From Thalassospira indica (GTDB lineage Bacteria; Pseudomonadota; Alphaproteobacteria; Rhodospirillales; Thalassospiraceae), in assembly GCF_003403095.1 (NCBI RefSeq), contig NZ_CP031555.1, positions 2,398,001 to 2,462,000 of the forward strand: DNA of 64,000 nucleotides, given 5' to 3'. Shown here piece after piece: positions 53,175 through 62,887 of this stretch. The notes below the pieces were generated by a model. That model worked only from the letters and a program-made list of their open reading frames with translations. It had not been told where the DNA came from and made no database searches. Each line of letters begins with the position of its first letter. Position 1 is the first letter of the stretch. A program made the translations under genes and the position numbers.

Positions 53175-53465
53175 ATGTCGTCTTTGGATAAGGAAACAGT
53201 TCGCCGTATTGCCTATCTTTCGCGTATCAACGTGTCCGAAGAAGGCCTTTCCGAACTGGCGGGAGATTTGACCCGTATCCTCGATTTTGTCGAGGAACTG
53301 CAAGAAGTTGATGTTGAAGGCTGTGAGCCGCTGACATCTGTTGCCGATCTGACCCTGCCGCTGCGCAAGGACGAAGTCACCGATGGCAATATCCAGCAAA
53401 AAGTGCTGTCAAACGCACCGATGACTGATGCTGGCTGTTTTGTTGTGCCCAAGGTGGTTGAATAA
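53175..53465 (+). CDS. gatC: Asp/Glu-tRNA(Asn/Gln) amidotransferase subunit C
   Basis: A 96-residue stabilising subunit of the GatCAB complex, which converts mischarged Glu-tRNA(Gln) and Asp-tRNA(Asn) into the correct amidated forms. The N terminus [24 protein letters not shown] and the [24 protein letters not shown] region (about residues 40-62) match the family over its full length. It overlaps gatA by one base (TAATG), and gatB follows three bases after gatA, so the three subunits are encoded in one operon, as in many alphaproteobacteria. Confidence 0.95.
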   Translation: MSSLDKETVRRIAYLSRINVSEEGLSELAGDLTRILDFVEELQEVDVEGCEPLTSVADLTLPLRKDEVTDGNIQQKVLSNAPMTDAGCFVVPKVVE

Positions 53466-54943
53466 TGACTGATCTGACAAAGCTGACACTTGCAGAAGCC
53501 CGCGATGGGCTTGCAAAGGGTGATTATACCTCGGTCGAACTGACCGAAGCACACCTGAAATCGATGGACGTGCATCGCAATCTGAACGCGTACATCACCG
53601 AAACTCCGGAAAAAGCCATGGAAATGGCCAAGGTATCCGATGCCAAGCGCGCCAAGGGCAGTGCTGGCAAAATGGAAGGCCTGCCGATTGCTGTCAAAGA
53701 CCTGTTCTGCACAGAAGGTGTCCAGACCACGGCGGCATCGCACATCCTCGAAGGTTTCAAACCGGAATATGAATCCACTGTTACCAGCAACCTGTTTGGT
53801 AATGGTGCGGTGATGCTGGGCAAGGCGAACCTTGATGAGTTCGCCATGGGGTCGTCCAACACGTCTTCCTATTACGGCAACGTGATCAACCCGTGGAAAG
53901 ACAAGTCCGGCAAGGATCTGGTTCCGGGTGGCTCATCTGGTGGTTCCGCCGCCGCTGTTGCTGCCAACATGGCTTTGGCCGCTACCGGTACCGATACCGG
54001 TGGCTCGATCCGTCAGCCGGCATCATATTGCGGCATTGTTGGTCTGAAGCCGACCTATGGTCGTTGCTCGCGCTGGGGCATTGTTGCCTTTGCAAGCTCG
54101 CTTGATCAGGCTGGTCCGATGACCAAAACCGTGCGTGATGCGGCAATCATGCTGGGTTCGATGGCGGGTCACGATGCCAAGGACAGCACGTCTGCACCGA
54201 TTGCAGTTCCGGATTTCGAAGCGGCCCTGACCGGTGACATCCGTGGCATGAAAATCGGTATTCCGAAGGAATATCGTGTCGATGGCATGCCTGAAGAAAT
54301 TAGCAAGCTTTGGGATAACGGCGTTGCGATGTTGCGCGATGCGGGTGCCGAAGTTGTCGATGTGACCCTGCCGCACACCAAATATGCTCTGGGCACCTAT
54401 TACATCGTCGCCCCGGCTGAGGCATCGTCAAACCTTGCACGTTATGACGGCCTTCGTTACGGCCAGCGTGTGATGGATGATGGCGACAGCCTTGATGACA
54501 TGTACATGAAATCCCGTGCTGCCGGTTTCGGCAAGGAAGTCCAGCGCCGTATCATGATCGGTACCTATGTGCTGTCGGCTGGTTATTATGACGCCTATTA
54601 CAACAAGGCGCTTAAAGTCCGTCGTCGTATTTATCAGGACTTCGAAGGTGCATTTGGCAAGGTCGATGCGATCCTGACGCCGACCGCACCGTCTGCGGCT
54701 TTTGCCATTGGTGAAAACGAAGGTGATCCGGTCAAGATGTATCTCAATGACGTCTTTACCGTTCCGGCAAGCCTTGCGGGTCTTCCGGGCATTTCGGTGC
54801 CGACCGGTCTTTCGGCCGAAGGATTGCCGCTGGGTCTTCAGCTGATTGGCAAGCCGTTTGATGAAGAAACCGTTCTGCGTGTTGGTGGCGTGCTCGAAAG
54901 TGCTGCCAACTTTACCGCAAAACCTGCCGGGCAGGAGGGCTGA
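53465..54943 (+). CDS. gatA: Asp/Glu-tRNA(Asn/Gln) amidotransferase subunit A
   Basis: A 492-residue amidase-signature enzyme that releases ammonia from glutamine for the GatB active site. The Ser-cisSer-Lys triad is visible: the lysine in [18 protein letters not shown], and the two serines in [15 protein letters not shown] and [15 protein letters not shown]. The C-terminal part has [20 protein letters not shown], a family hallmark. It starts at the last base of the gatC stop codon and ends three bases before gatB. The length is normal and no anomalies are seen. Confidence 0.97.
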   Translation: MTDLTKLTLAEARDGLAKGDYTSVELTEAHLKSMDVHRNLNAYITETPEKAMEMAKVSDAKRAKGSAGKMEGLPIAVKDLFCTEGVQTTAASHILEGFKPEYESTVTSNLFGNGAVMLGKANLDEFAMGSSNTSSYYGNVINPWKDKSGKDLVPGGSSGGSAAAVAANMALAATGTDTGGSIRQPASYCGIVGLKPTYGRCSRWGIVAFASSLDQAGPMTKTVRDAAIMLGSMAGHDAKDSTSAPIAVPDFEAALTGDIRGMKIGIPKEYRVDGMPEEISKLWDNGVAMLRDAGAEVVDVTLPHTKYALGTYYIVAPAEASSNLARYDGLRYGQRVMDDGDSLDDMYMKSRAAGFGKEVQRRIMIGTYVLSAGYYDAYYNKALKVRRRIYQDFEGAFGKVDAILTPTAPSAAFAIGENEGDPVKMYLNDVFTVPASLAGLPGISVPTGLSAEGLPLGLQLIGKPFDEETVLRVGGVLESAANFTAKPAGQEG

Positions 54944-54946
54944 TCC

Positions 54947-56401
54947 ATGAGCTATATTCTTGAAGGTTCTACCGGCCCGTGGGAAATCGTTGTCGGTCTT
55001 GAAGTCCACTGCCAGGTCATTTCCAAGTCCAAGCTGTTTTCAGGTGCTTCGACCAAATTCGGCAACGAGCCCAACAGCAATGTCAGCCTCGTTGATGCGG
55101 CCATGCCGGGCATGCTTCCGGTCGTGAACGCAGAATGCGTGCGTCAGGCGGTTAAAACCGGTCTGGGTCTTAAGGCCAAGATCAACAAGGAAAGTGTTTT
55201 TGCCCGCAAAAACTATTTCTATGCCGATCTGCCGCAGGGCTATCAGATTTCGCAGTTCGACAAACCGATCGTCGGCGAAGGCACGATCATTCTTGATATG
55301 CCTGATGGTTCGACCAAGTCGGTTGGCATTGAACGTCTGCATCTTGAACAGGATGCCGGTAAATCGATGCACGATCAGGACCCGAAATATTCGCATATCG
55401 ACCTGAACCGTTCGGGCGTGGCGCTGATGGAAATCGTTTCCATGCCAGACATCCGTTCGCCGGAAGAAGCCGGGGCATACCTGACCAAGCTGCGCGCGAT
55501 TGTGCGTTACCTTGGCACGTGCGACGGCAACATGAACGAAGGTTCCATGCGCTGTGACGCCAACGTTTCTGTCCGTCGTCCAGGCGAAGGCTTTGGTACC
55601 CGTTGCGAGATCAAGAACGTCAACTCCATCCGTTTCGTGATGCAGGCGATCGAGATTGAGGCAAAACGCCAGATCGAAGTGATCGAAGGTGGCGGGGAAA
55701 TCCAGCAGGAAACCCGTCTCTATGATCAGCGTCTGGGGGAAACCCGTTCGATGCGGTCCAAGGAAATGGCACATGATTATCGCTATTTCCCGGATCCGGA
55801 TTTGCTGCCGCTGGTTTTCGATGATGCGTTCATTTCGGAAATCGAAAAAGAATTGCCGGAACTGCCAGACGAGAAAAAGGCCCGCTTCATGCGTGAAAAC
55901 GGTCTGTCGGCATATGATGCCGGTGTTCTTGTCGCCGAAAAGGAAAAGGCGGATTACTACGAAGTTGTTGCCAAGGGCCGTGATGGCAAACTGGCGGCGA
56001 ACTGGGTGATCACCAACCTGTTCGGTGCGCTGAACAAGGCAGAAGTCGGGATTGCTGATAGCCCGGTAACGGCCGAAAACCTTGGCAAGCTGATCGATCT
56101 GATCTCTGACGACACCATTTCTGGCCGTATTGCCAAGGACGTCTTTGAAATCATGATCGAAACCGGCGGCGATCCGGAAAAGATCGTCGAGGAAAAAGGT
56201 CTTAAGCAGATCACCGATACCGGTGCGATTGAAACGGCAATTGACGAAGTCATTGCCGCAAACCCGGACAAGGTTGAAGAGATCCGCGCTGGTAAAGACA
56301 AGATGCTTGGCTGGTTTGTCGGTCAGGTCATGAAATCCACGGGTGGCAAGGCCAACCCGGGCATGGTCAACAAGCTGCTCCGCGATAAAATCCTCGGCTG
56401 A
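54947..56401 (+). CDS. gatB: Asp/Glu-tRNA(Asn/Gln) amidotransferase subunit B
   Basis: A 484-residue subunit that phosphorylates and amidates the mischarged aminoacyl-tRNA. The kinase-domain opening [20 protein letters not shown] is diagnostic. Further marks are the [17 protein letters not shown] segment, [13 protein letters not shown], and the [16 protein letters not shown] motif. The C-terminal YqeY-like tail domain (about 390-484) ends [20 protein letters not shown]. The ATG at 54947 follows AGGAGGGC at suitable distance. Last gene of gatCAB, followed by a strong terminator. Confidence 0.97.
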   Translation: MSYILEGSTGPWEIVVGLEVHCQVISKSKLFSGASTKFGNEPNSNVSLVDAAMPGMLPVVNAECVRQAVKTGLGLKAKINKESVFARKNYFYADLPQGYQISQFDKPIVGEGTIILDMPDGSTKSVGIERLHLEQDAGKSMHDQDPKYSHIDLNRSGVALMEIVSMPDIRSPEEAGAYLTKLRAIVRYLGTCDGNMNEGSMRCDANVSVRRPGEGFGTRCEIKNVNSIRFVMQAIEIEAKRQIEVIEGGGEIQQETRLYDQRLGETRSMRSKEMAHDYRYFPDPDLLPLVFDDAFISEIEKELPELPDEKKARFMRENGLSAYDAGVLVAEKEKADYYEVVAKGRDGKLAANWVITNLFGALNKAEVGIADSPVTAENLGKLIDLISDDTISGRIAKDVFEIMIETGGDPEKIVEEKGLKQITDTGAIETAIDEVIAANPDKVEEIRAGKDKMLGWFVGQVMKSTGGKANPGMVNKLLRDKILG

Positions 56402-56421
56402 TTGTAATCATCAGATTAAAG

Positions 56422-56450
56422 AAAAAGCCGCCCGTTTGGGCGGCTTTTTT
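56422..56450 (+). terminator. Intrinsic terminator after gatB
   Basis: AAAAAGCCGCCC and GGGCGGCTTTTT form a 12-bp stem with a GTTT loop and a T run, 21 bases after the gatB stop. It may also serve the convergent FMN reductase gene. Confidence 0.9.
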
Positions 56451-56457
56451 TGTATGA

Positions 56458-57009
56458 CTAAATGGCCTGGTTTTGCATTTCGCTTGGAATATCAGCCGTT
56501 AAGTGTCGAAGCGCGGTTTCAAGTAATGTCAGGCTGGATGGGTCGCGTAGGATATCATCAACGTCAAAGTTCTTGCCGTTCAGCGGGATCGTTATGCATG
56601 CGTCAATGATGATACGTGCATCCATGGTGCGAATGGTTTCAATCAATGCCGCCTGTGCGATTTTTGCCCTGCCAGAAGCATTCAGGCAGGCGACCGGCTT
56701 TTGCATGAATTCGCCACTGGCCACCACCCAATCAAGGGCATTCTTGATCGCGCCGGTGACACCATGGGCATATTCGGGACTGGCGATCAGGACTGCATCC
56801 GCGCGGCGAAGTGTATCTCGAAACGCCGCGACATTGCGATCATCGGTATCTTCATTGTCCGGATTAAAGATCGGAAGGTGGCCCAAGCCATCAAATAAAT
56901 GAATGGTTGCACCATGGGGGCTAGCAACCTTTTGTGCCGCTTGAAGGAGCGTTCTGTTGATCGATGCTTGGCGAAGGCTTCCGCACAAGGCAGTGATATG
57001 AAAAGTCAT
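56458..57009 (-). CDS. NAD(P)H-dependent FMN reductase-like flavoprotein
   Basis: A 183-residue flavodoxin-fold reductase. The N-terminal FMN-phosphate loop is in ALCGSLRQASINRTLL, and the second FMN-binding motif is SPEYAHGVTGAIKNALDW. This pattern is typical of the ChrR/YieF class of quinone or chromate reductases, which use NAD(P)H to reduce quinones and metal ions by two electrons. It is transcribed toward gatB and may share the gatB terminator. The neighbouring HMA metallochaperone gene on the same strand hints at a metal or redox stress role, but a terminator separates them. Confidence 0.88.
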   Translation of the reverse strand: MTFHITALCGSLRQASINRTLLQAAQKVASPHGATIHLFDGLGHLPIFNPDNEDTDDRNVAAFRDTLRRADAVLIASPEYAHGVTGAIKNALDWVVASGEFMQKPVACLNASGRAKIAQAALIETIRTMDARIIIDACITIPLNGKNFDVDDILRDPSSLTLLETALRHLTADIPSEMQNQAI

Positions 57010-57061
57010 TTGGTGCCGCTTTCTGTTTGTGGAGATGGTTGCACAAACGAATGGGCAGGGT

Positions 57062-57099
57062 AAAGAAAAGCCGCCAGCATATTTTCAATACTGGCGGCT
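57062..57099 (-). terminator. Intrinsic terminator after HMA gene
   Basis: On the minus strand AGCCGCCAG and CTGGCGGCT pair across a loop that itself contains complementary AT bases, followed by TTTTCTTT. It lies between the HMA and FMN reductase genes. Confidence 0.8.
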
Positions 57100-57141
57100 C
57101 TGACGTTCGGGTGGGGGACGCGAACGTGGGTGTATACTAGT

Positions 57142-57342
57142 CTAGCGGGCTTCGGATGCCGGATAACCGGCATCGTTGATCGCCGCGATCAGGGCATTGA
57201 CGTCCGGGTTTCCAGAAACGGCGACTTCGCCATTTGCCAGATCAACCTCGGCACCTTCAACACCGCTGACCTTGGTTGCTGCTCTGGTCACGGCACTTGC
57301 GCAGTGACCGCAGCTCATTTTTTCGACCTTCAGTTTCACCAT
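57142..57342 (-). CDS. Heavy-metal-associated (CopZ-like) metallochaperone
   Basis: A 66-residue single HMA domain. The metal-binding loop reads KMSCGHCASAV, with Cys11 and Cys14 as copper(I) or related metal ligands, followed by the ferredoxin-like fold segments VSGVEGAEVDLANGEVAV and VNALIAAINDAGYPA. Such proteins carry Cu+ to a P-type ATPase or buffer it in the cytoplasm. No copper ATPase or CueR-type regulator gene is adjacent. It is a small, complete, single-gene unit with its own terminator. Confidence 0.93.
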   Translation of the reverse strand: MVKLKVEKMSCGHCASAVTRAATKVSGVEGAEVDLANGEVAVSGNPDVNALIAAINDAGYPASEAR

Positions 57343-57413
57343 CAGATTTCTCCATATGATCGGTGTCTATGAACGCAGTATGGAGGTTCCAGTAGATGGA
57401 AGGTCAAGCGGTT

Positions 57414-58094
57414 TTATGCAGACAAAAGTTTGATGACTTCATCGGCCGTTGCATCGCTTGATGCCGGGTTCTGACCGGTGACAAGTTTGCCATCAACAAC
57501 CGCGTAGGAAGCCCAGTTATCGCCGCGCTCAAACGTTGCACCGTGCTTTTTGAATTCGTCCTCAATTGACAGCGGCACGACGTTTTCAAGGCCGACGGCC
57601 TTTTCTTCATCATTGGTGAAGCTGGTAACACGTTTGCCTGAAACGAGCGGTTTGCCATCTGGCGTCTTGGCGTTCACCAAGGCGGCCGGGCCATGGCAGA
57701 CGGCAGCAACCGGTTTGTTCTGGGCAACGAACGCCTCGATCAGGGTACTGGATTTCTGATCAGTTGCCAGATCCCAGAGCGGACCGTGCCCACCCGGATA
57801 GAACAGGGCGTCAAAATCATCGGCTTTCAAACCGTCAAGGGTGACGGTGTTGGCGAAAACCGCGTTTGCCGCGTCGTCCTTTTCAAACCGCTCGGTCGCA
57901 TCGGTCAGGGCATCGGGCACCTGACTGTTGGGATCAAGGGGCGGTTTGCCGCCTTTTGGGGATGCCAGCGTAATTTCTGCCCCGGCATCCTTGAAGCGGT
58001 AGTAGGGGGCAGCAAACTCTTCGAGCCAGATACCGGTCTTGTGCCCGGTGTCACCCATCTGATCATGCGACGTAACAATCATCAAAATACGCAT
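57414..58094 (-). CDS. DJ-1/PfpI-family protein (Hsp31-like, type 1 glutamine amidotransferase fold)
   Basis: A 226-residue protein of the DJ-1/PfpI superfamily. The nucleophilic-elbow cysteine is in AAVCHGPAALVNAK. Supporting family segments are TGIWLEEFAAPYYRFKDAG with a conserved glutamate near the active site, and FYPGGHGPLWDL. The layout matches Hsp31/YhbO-like chaperone or glyoxalase III and protein-repair enzymes. The ATG at 58094 is preceded by GGAGGA with good spacing, so the upstream in-frame ATG at 58106 is unlikely. It is divergent from a LysR-type regulator gene that probably controls it. Confidence 0.9.
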   Translation of the reverse strand: MRILMIVTSHDQMGDTGHKTGIWLEEFAAPYYRFKDAGAEITLASPKGGKPPLDPNSQVPDALTDATERFEKDDAANAVFANTVTLDGLKADDFDALFYPGGHGPLWDLATDQKSSTLIEAFVAQNKPVAAVCHGPAALVNAKTPDGKPLVSGKRVTSFTNDEEKAVGLENVVPLSIEDEFKKHGATFERGDNWASYAVVDGKLVTGQNPASSDATADEVIKLLSA

Positions 58095-58200
58095 CAGTTC
58101 CTCCATGCGTGGAATTCATTTGCACTCATCCTAACTGGCTGACAGAATTTGCGAAAGATTGATGAAGTGAACACATTGTCAAATTTAATGAGCATATAGA

Positions 58201-59142
58201 ATGTCGGCACTTGATGAAGTTCGGGCGATGATGATTTTTGCCCGCGTTGTTGACGAAGGCGGGTTTTCTGCGGCTGCGCGGAAAATGGGGCTCAGCCGTG
58301 CGGCCATTTCCCATCAAATTCGCCAGCTTGAGACCCGCCTTGGCGTGCCTTTGTTACGCAGAAGCACACGCAGTTTCAGTCTGACCGACGCGGGTGCACG
58401 CTATTACGACAGCTGCCGCACCATTTCCCTCGAAGCCGAAGCAGCGCGAAAACGCGTCGAAGAATTGCGTGACGACCCAGTGGGAAAGATATCGCTGACC
58501 TGTTCGGTTCATCTCGGCACGCTTCGAATTGTGCCGATCCTTGACCGGTTTAGGCAAACATATCCGGGTGTCTCGATTGATGTGCATCTCAGCGACGAAG
58601 TAGTCGATCTGATTGGTCGCGGCATTGATATTGCCGTGCGTTCCGGGCCGCTAAAAAATTCGGAACTCAAGAACTTCAAACTTTATCAGACCCACAGGAT
58701 CATTGCAGCCAGCGAGTCCTATGTCAGCACGTTCGGATTACCCGAAAGCCGGGATGATTTGTCCGAACATGAGTGGGTGATGTATAGCCGCGTTCCTGAG
58801 ACGCTGACGCTTCAATGTGCCGACGGTACCCGAAATATCCGGGTGTCGGGCAGTGTTCGGGTGGATAACGCGACAGCCAGATTGCAGTTTCTGCGGGGCG
58901 GTCATGGATTGGCGGTTGTTCCGCTATGTGATGTTCAGCAGGAAATTGATAACGGCGACTTGATCCGGGTTTTACCGGATTGCAAGTTGCCCGATCTTGA
59001 GATCTATGCCGTTTATCCGGGCGGTGTGACCCGCAGTGCAAAGGTTCAGTCTCTTCTGGATTACATGCGGCGTGAAATGCGTGAAATCGATATTTCACGC
59101 AATGGACAAGTTCAAGGCGACAGCCATATTGATCATTCGTGA
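58201..59142 (+). CDS. LysR-family transcriptional regulator
   Basis: A 313-residue LysR-type regulator. The N-terminal winged helix (about 1-65) has [20 protein letters not shown] and [23 protein letters not shown] type 2 periplasmic-binding-like effector domain follows (about 95-300, [21 protein letters not shown]). This resembles the DsdC/AaeR-like group with the [12 protein letters not shown] segment. It is divergent from the DJ-1/PfpI gene with 106 bases between the start codons, the usual layout for a LysR regulator and its target. The inducer is unknown. Confidence 0.9.
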   Translation: MSALDEVRAMMIFARVVDEGGFSAAARKMGLSRAAISHQIRQLETRLGVPLLRRSTRSFSLTDAGARYYDSCRTISLEAEAARKRVEELRDDPVGKISLTCSVHLGTLRIVPILDRFRQTYPGVSIDVHLSDEVVDLIGRGIDIAVRSGPLKNSELKNFKLYQTHRIIAASESYVSTFGLPESRDDLSEHEWVMYSRVPETLTLQCADGTRNIRVSGSVRVDNATARLQFLRGGHGLAVVPLCDVQQEIDNGDLIRVLPDCKLPDLEIYAVYPGGVTRSAKVQSLLDYMRREMREIDISRNGQVQGDSHIDHS

Positions 59143-59183
59143 TTGTTGGGCTATTCCCCTGTGACGACTTTCGGGGGAGACGC

Positions 59184-59762
59184 ATGGCCAATCTGTTTTT
59201 CTATTACTCGTCCATGAATGCTGGGAAATCGACCACCTTGCTTCAGGCGAGTTTCAATTACCGTGAACGCGGCATGGAAACGTTACTGATGACAGTGGCG
59301 TTTGATAACCGCTTTGGCGAAGGCAAGATTGCGTCGCGCATTGGTCTTGAAGCACCGGCACTGCTGTTTGACGCCAATACCGATATGACGGCCCTGATCC
59401 TGGAGCAGGTCGAAAAGGGGAAAGTCGATTGTGTCCTGATTGACGAGGCACAATTCCTGTCTAAAGACCAGGTCTGGCAGCTTTCGGATATTGCCGACAT
59501 CCATGGCATCCCTGTGTTGTGCTATGGCATACGAACCGATTTCCAGGGGCAGTTGTTTGAAGGTTCCAAATGGCTGCTGGCGTGGGCGGACAAGCTTAAT
59601 GAGCTTAAGACGATCTGCCACTGCGGCCGCAAGGCCGGCATGGTTTTGCGCGTGGATGCAGACGGCAAACCTGTCCGCGAAGGGGCGCAGGTCGAGATCG
59701 GCGGGAATGACCGTTATGTCCCGGTCTGTCGTCGGCATTTCAAGGAAGCGATGGACGAGTAG
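59184..59762 (+). CDS. tdk: Thymidine kinase
   Basis: A 192-residue type II thymidine kinase that phosphorylates thymidine in pyrimidine salvage. The P-loop is [14 protein letters not shown], the Walker B region is [10 protein letters not shown], and the lasso-domain zinc ligands are the CHCGRK pair with VCRRH near the C terminus. [14 protein letters not shown] and [15 protein letters not shown] are further family segments. The ATG at 59184 is preceded by GGGGGAGA; an upstream in-frame GTG overlaps the LysR gene. It is possibly co-transcribed with that gene, though functionally unrelated. Confidence 0.95.
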   Translation: MANLFFYYSSMNAGKSTTLLQASFNYRERGMETLLMTVAFDNRFGEGKIASRIGLEAPALLFDANTDMTALILEQVEKGKVDCVLIDEAQFLSKDQVWQLSDIADIHGIPVLCYGIRTDFQGQLFEGSKWLLAWADKLNELKTICHCGRKAGMVLRVDADGKPVREGAQVEIGGNDRYVPVCRRHFKEAMDE

Positions 59763-59786
59763 GGCGTCGGCCTGGACTGATTGTGC

Positions 59787-60413
59787 TTAGCCAGCCATAA
59801 GAGCGCGTATTTCCGGTGCAAGCAGGCTATAGGCCACCAGCCACATAACGCCACAGGTTACGCCATCAATGATCTTCCAGGTGATTGGGCGTGCGACATA
59901 GGGGGCAAGCCATGCAGCCCCCAGTGCAATGGCAAAGAACCAGACAAAACTGGCACTCATGGCGCCCAGAGCAAAGCCAAATCTTTCGTCCGCTGGATAT
60001 TGCCCGCCAATACCACCCAGCATGACAACCGTATCAAGATAGACATGCGGGTTCAAAAGCGTGACCGCGAGGGTGGTCGTAAGAACCGCCTTCCAGCCGG
60101 TTTTTGAAATCGCCTTTTCCGACAATGTTTCGGTTTCAAACAACCGTCGCAGAGCACCAAATCCATACCAGATCAGGAATAAACCGCCGCCCCAGGCCGC
60201 AACCTTTGTGAGGAGGGGGTAGGCAGCAATCAGCGTTCCAAGCCCTGCGACACCCGCCGCAATCAAAACGGCATCACACAAGGCGCAGACGAAGGCCACC
60301 ATCAGCGGATGATTGCGCCGCAATCCCTGACCGAGAACAAAGGCGTTCTGCGCGCCAATCGCAATGATCAGCCCGCCGCCCAGGCCAAATCCGGTGGCAT
60401 AGGTTAAAAGCAT
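59787..60413 (-). CDS. argO: LysE/ArgO-family amino acid exporter
   Basis: A 208-residue inner-membrane exporter of the LysE superfamily with about six helices. The GFGLGGGLIIAIGAQNAFVLGQG N-terminal motif (residues about 8-30) and CDAVLIAAGVAGLG are diagnostic for the LysE/ArgO branch exporting arginine and lysine. TLLNPHVYLDTVVMLGG is the conserved central segment. It is divergent from an ArgP-type LysR regulator gene with a palindrome between them. That matches the E. coli argO-argP regulatory logic, in which ArgP activates export when arginine or lysine accumulates. Confidence 0.92.
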   Translation of the reverse strand: MLLTYATGFGLGGGLIIAIGAQNAFVLGQGLRRNHPLMVAFVCALCDAVLIAAGVAGLGTLIAAYPLLTKVAAWGGGLFLIWYGFGALRRLFETETLSEKAISKTGWKAVLTTTLAVTLLNPHVYLDTVVMLGGIGGQYPADERFGFALGAMSASFVWFFAIALGAAWLAPYVARPITWKIIDGVTCGVMWLVAYSLLAPEIRALMAG

Positions 60414-60480
60414 TCTCTGGCATTCCTTGTGCTGTGGTTCGCCGTTGATAGCATCTTTGTGCTTTAAGAAAATCGAATTA

Positions 60481-60499
60481 TACTAAACATGGATTAGTA
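60481..60499. promoter_or_regulatory. Palindromic operator between argO and argP
   Basis: TACTAA-N7-TTAGTA is a perfect 6-bp inverted repeat in the 102-base divergent gap. It has the T-N11-A geometry preferred by LysR-type regulators, so ArgP is the likely ligand. Confidence 0.6.
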
Positions 60500-60515
60500 A
60501 AATTGATGGTTGGTC

Positions 60516-61415
60516 ATGCTCGATTACAAACTGGTTGAGGCCTGTGCGGAGGTTATCCGTTTCGGAAGCTTTGAGAAGGCGGCGCGGGCGCTGGGACTAA
60601 CTCAGTCTGCAATATCCCAACGGGTCAAGCTGATGGAGGAGCGTTTTGGTCAGCCAGTGTTGGTGCGCGCCAAGCCGATTGTCCCAACCGTGGCAGGCCA
60701 AAGGCTGCTTGCGCATTATCAGAGTGTGCGACTGCTTGAACAGGATCTGGGGTCGGAACTGCCCGAGGTGCGCGCCGAGGGTGAATTTGGTCAGGTAACG
60801 CTTGCAGTTAATGCCGACAGTCTGGCGACCTGGTTTGTTGATGTGCCCAAGCTTCTGTTTGAGAAACTTGGCGTTCTGGTGCATTTGGTCGTCGATGATG
60901 AATCGCTTAATCATCACTCCCTGCAGGAAGGAAACGTGCTGGGTGCGGTCAGTTTGCGCGATAGACCCATTCAGGGATGTCGGGTGCGGCCGCTGGGCTC
61001 CATGCGTTACTTTATGGTGGTTTCACCAGAATTTCAGGAACGCTATTTCAAGGATGGCTTAACTGCGGATGCCTTGCGCGCCTGTCCGGCTGTGAATTTT
61101 TCCGAACATGATGAACTGCAAAATCAGTTCCTTCATCAATATTTCGGACTTAACCCCGGTGAATTCCCTGCCCACACTGTTCCAAGTTCACAGGGTTTCG
61201 TGACCCTTGCCGAACAGGGTGTGGCCTACGCCGTCGTTGAACAACATCAGGCGGAAGAGGGGCTTCGTACCGGAAGGCTGGTTCGGCCGTGTCCGTTTGA
61301 AATTGATCGTCCACTATATTGGCATCACAAAACCATCAACAGTCGGCTTCTTGATCAGGTCAACGATATCGTCCTGTCTGAGGCGCGCCGTCATCTGCCG
61401 GAAATTCCGCAGTAA
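60516..61415 (+). CDS. argP: LysR-type regulator ArgP
   Basis: A 299-residue LysR-type regulator. The helix-turn-helix is formed by EVIRFGSFEKAARALGLTQS and AISQRVKLMEERFGQPVL, and the ArgP-specific RAKPIVPTVAGQRLLAHYQ follows. The effector-binding domain contains the LAVNADSLATWFVD segment characteristic of ArgP. ArgP senses arginine and lysine and activates argO, here encoded divergently. The ATG at 60516 starts MLDYKLVEACAEV as in the family; a TTG at 60510 is possible. The operator palindrome lies 17 bases upstream of the start. Confidence 0.92.
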   Translation: MLDYKLVEACAEVIRFGSFEKAARALGLTQSAISQRVKLMEERFGQPVLVRAKPIVPTVAGQRLLAHYQSVRLLEQDLGSELPEVRAEGEFGQVTLAVNADSLATWFVDVPKLLFEKLGVLVHLVVDDESLNHHSLQEGNVLGAVSLRDRPIQGCRVRPLGSMRYFMVVSPEFQERYFKDGLTADALRACPAVNFSEHDELQNQFLHQYFGLNPGEFPAHTVPSSQGFVTLAEQGVAYAVVEQHQAEEGLRTGRLVRPCPFEIDRPLYWHHKTINSRLLDQVNDIVLSEARRHLPEIPQ

Positions 61416-61561
61416 AATCATGCCTCTCTGAACATTGTTTTGTCTTCTTTGCCAAGGACATTCACCGCTGCCAAGTGCCCCGATTTGACTTGCATGCAAA
61501 AGTGTCGCTTACTTTGATGTGCGAACCAGTCCGTATAACGGATTGTAAAAACAGGAAAACA

Positions 61562-62887
61562 ATGTCTCATCGACTGATCGCCTGTGAGAATTGCGACTAT
61601 CTCCATGTCGAGGAAGAAATCCCGACGGGCAGTGTCGCATATTGCGTTCGCTGTGGATCACCATTGTACCGCGCGGCACAGGTGCGCTTTGACAAACCGT
61701 TGGCGCTGGCTGTCACGGCCTTTCTGTTGTTCTTGATTGCCAACAGCTACCCGGTTTTGACCTTTGCAATGGAAGGCCGGGTTGAAACCAACACACTGAG
61801 CAGTGGTGTGCTGACGTTCTGGCGCGAAGGGTTTCTGTTTTTGGCCATTATGGTCGCCGTCACATCTGTACTGGCACCGCTTGTCCTGATTCTGGCGCAC
61901 ATCTATGTATTGTTGCCGATCAGCTTGAACCGGCAAGTGCCCGGCATGCAGCAGGTCTGGCGCATTCTGGCGATCATCCGACCCTGGTCGATGCTCGATG
62001 TCTTCCTGATCGGGTTGCTGGTGGCTTTGACCAAGCTGACGGATTTTGCTGACGTCATTGCCGGTCCTGCATTTTTTGCGATCTGCTGTCTGATCCCGAC
62101 AGTTCTTCTGATGAATATCACGCTTGATCCGCGCTACGTTTGGCGGCGGTTGGCACCGGCAAACCTGCGTTATCCGACATCTGAAGATATTGGCAACCAA
62201 CAAGGTTCAGATCAGCAAGACAGAGCACTTCTGACCTGTCACACATGCTCCATGGTTGTTCTGGGCGGCGGGCATGAAAATGTGCGTTGTCCGCGCTGTG
62301 GTGCGATGGTGCATCACCGAAAACCACGCAGCCTGTCGCGTTCATGGGCCTTGTTGCTGGCTGCTGTCATTTTGTATGTGCCGGCAAATGTCTTTCCGAT
62401 CATGACCGTGACGTATCTTGGCCGGGCAGAGGCAGACACAATACTTTCCGGGGTCAGCGCGCTGGTCCGGGCCGGGGAGTGGCCAATTGCCATCGTTGTC
62501 TTTACCGCAAGCATTCTGGTGCCAATCATCAAAATCCTGCTGTTGGGGTGGGTTTATATTGCGACCGCCTTGGGGTTGTCTGGTCCACTCAAGGAGCGCA
62601 CATTGATTTATCGTATCACGGAGCTGATCGGGCGATGGTCGATGGTTGATGTGTTTATGGTATCGATCCTTGCAGCACTGGTAAAACTTGGAAATATCGC
62701 AACAGTTCAACCCGGGTTCGGGGCTGTGGCATTTTGTGGGGTGGTTATTTTGACAATGCTGTCGGCCATGGCCTTTGATCCGCGTTTGATTTGGGATCGC
62801 GCCGGTATGCAAACGGTCAAACGACCAAGATTGGCAAGTGTGAAGACAGATCATGATCGCGTTGAAAATCAGGGGATTCCGTCATGA
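61562..62887 (+). CDS. pqiA: Paraquat-inducible protein A (PqiA), tandem-domain
   Basis: A 441-residue inner-membrane protein with two PqiA units, each a CxxC zinc-ribbon-like module followed by four helices. Unit one starts CENCDYLHV...YCVRCGSPL (Cys8, 11, 28, 31) and unit two CHTCSMVV...VRCPRCGAM (about residues 222-245). The membrane parts include FLLFLIANSYPVLTFAMEGR and its counterpart YVPANVFPIMTVTYLGRAE. PqiA works with the MCE protein PqiB in lipid transport between the membranes and envelope protection. It ends in an ATGA overlap with pqiB. The ATG at 61562 is the family start. Confidence 0.93.
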   Translation: MSHRLIACENCDYLHVEEEIPTGSVAYCVRCGSPLYRAAQVRFDKPLALAVTAFLLFLIANSYPVLTFAMEGRVETNTLSSGVLTFWREGFLFLAIMVAVTSVLAPLVLILAHIYVLLPISLNRQVPGMQQVWRILAIIRPWSMLDVFLIGLLVALTKLTDFADVIAGPAFFAICCLIPTVLLMNITLDPRYVWRRLAPANLRYPTSEDIGNQQGSDQQDRALLTCHTCSMVVLGGGHENVRCPRCGAMVHHRKPRSLSRSWALLLAAVILYVPANVFPIMTVTYLGRAEADTILSGVSALVRAGEWPIAIVVFTASILVPIIKILLLGWVYIATALGLSGPLKERTLIYRITELIGRWSMVDVFMVSILAALVKLGNIATVQPGFGAVAFCGVVILTMLSAMAFDPRLIWDRAGMQTVKRPRLASVKTDHDRVENQGIPS

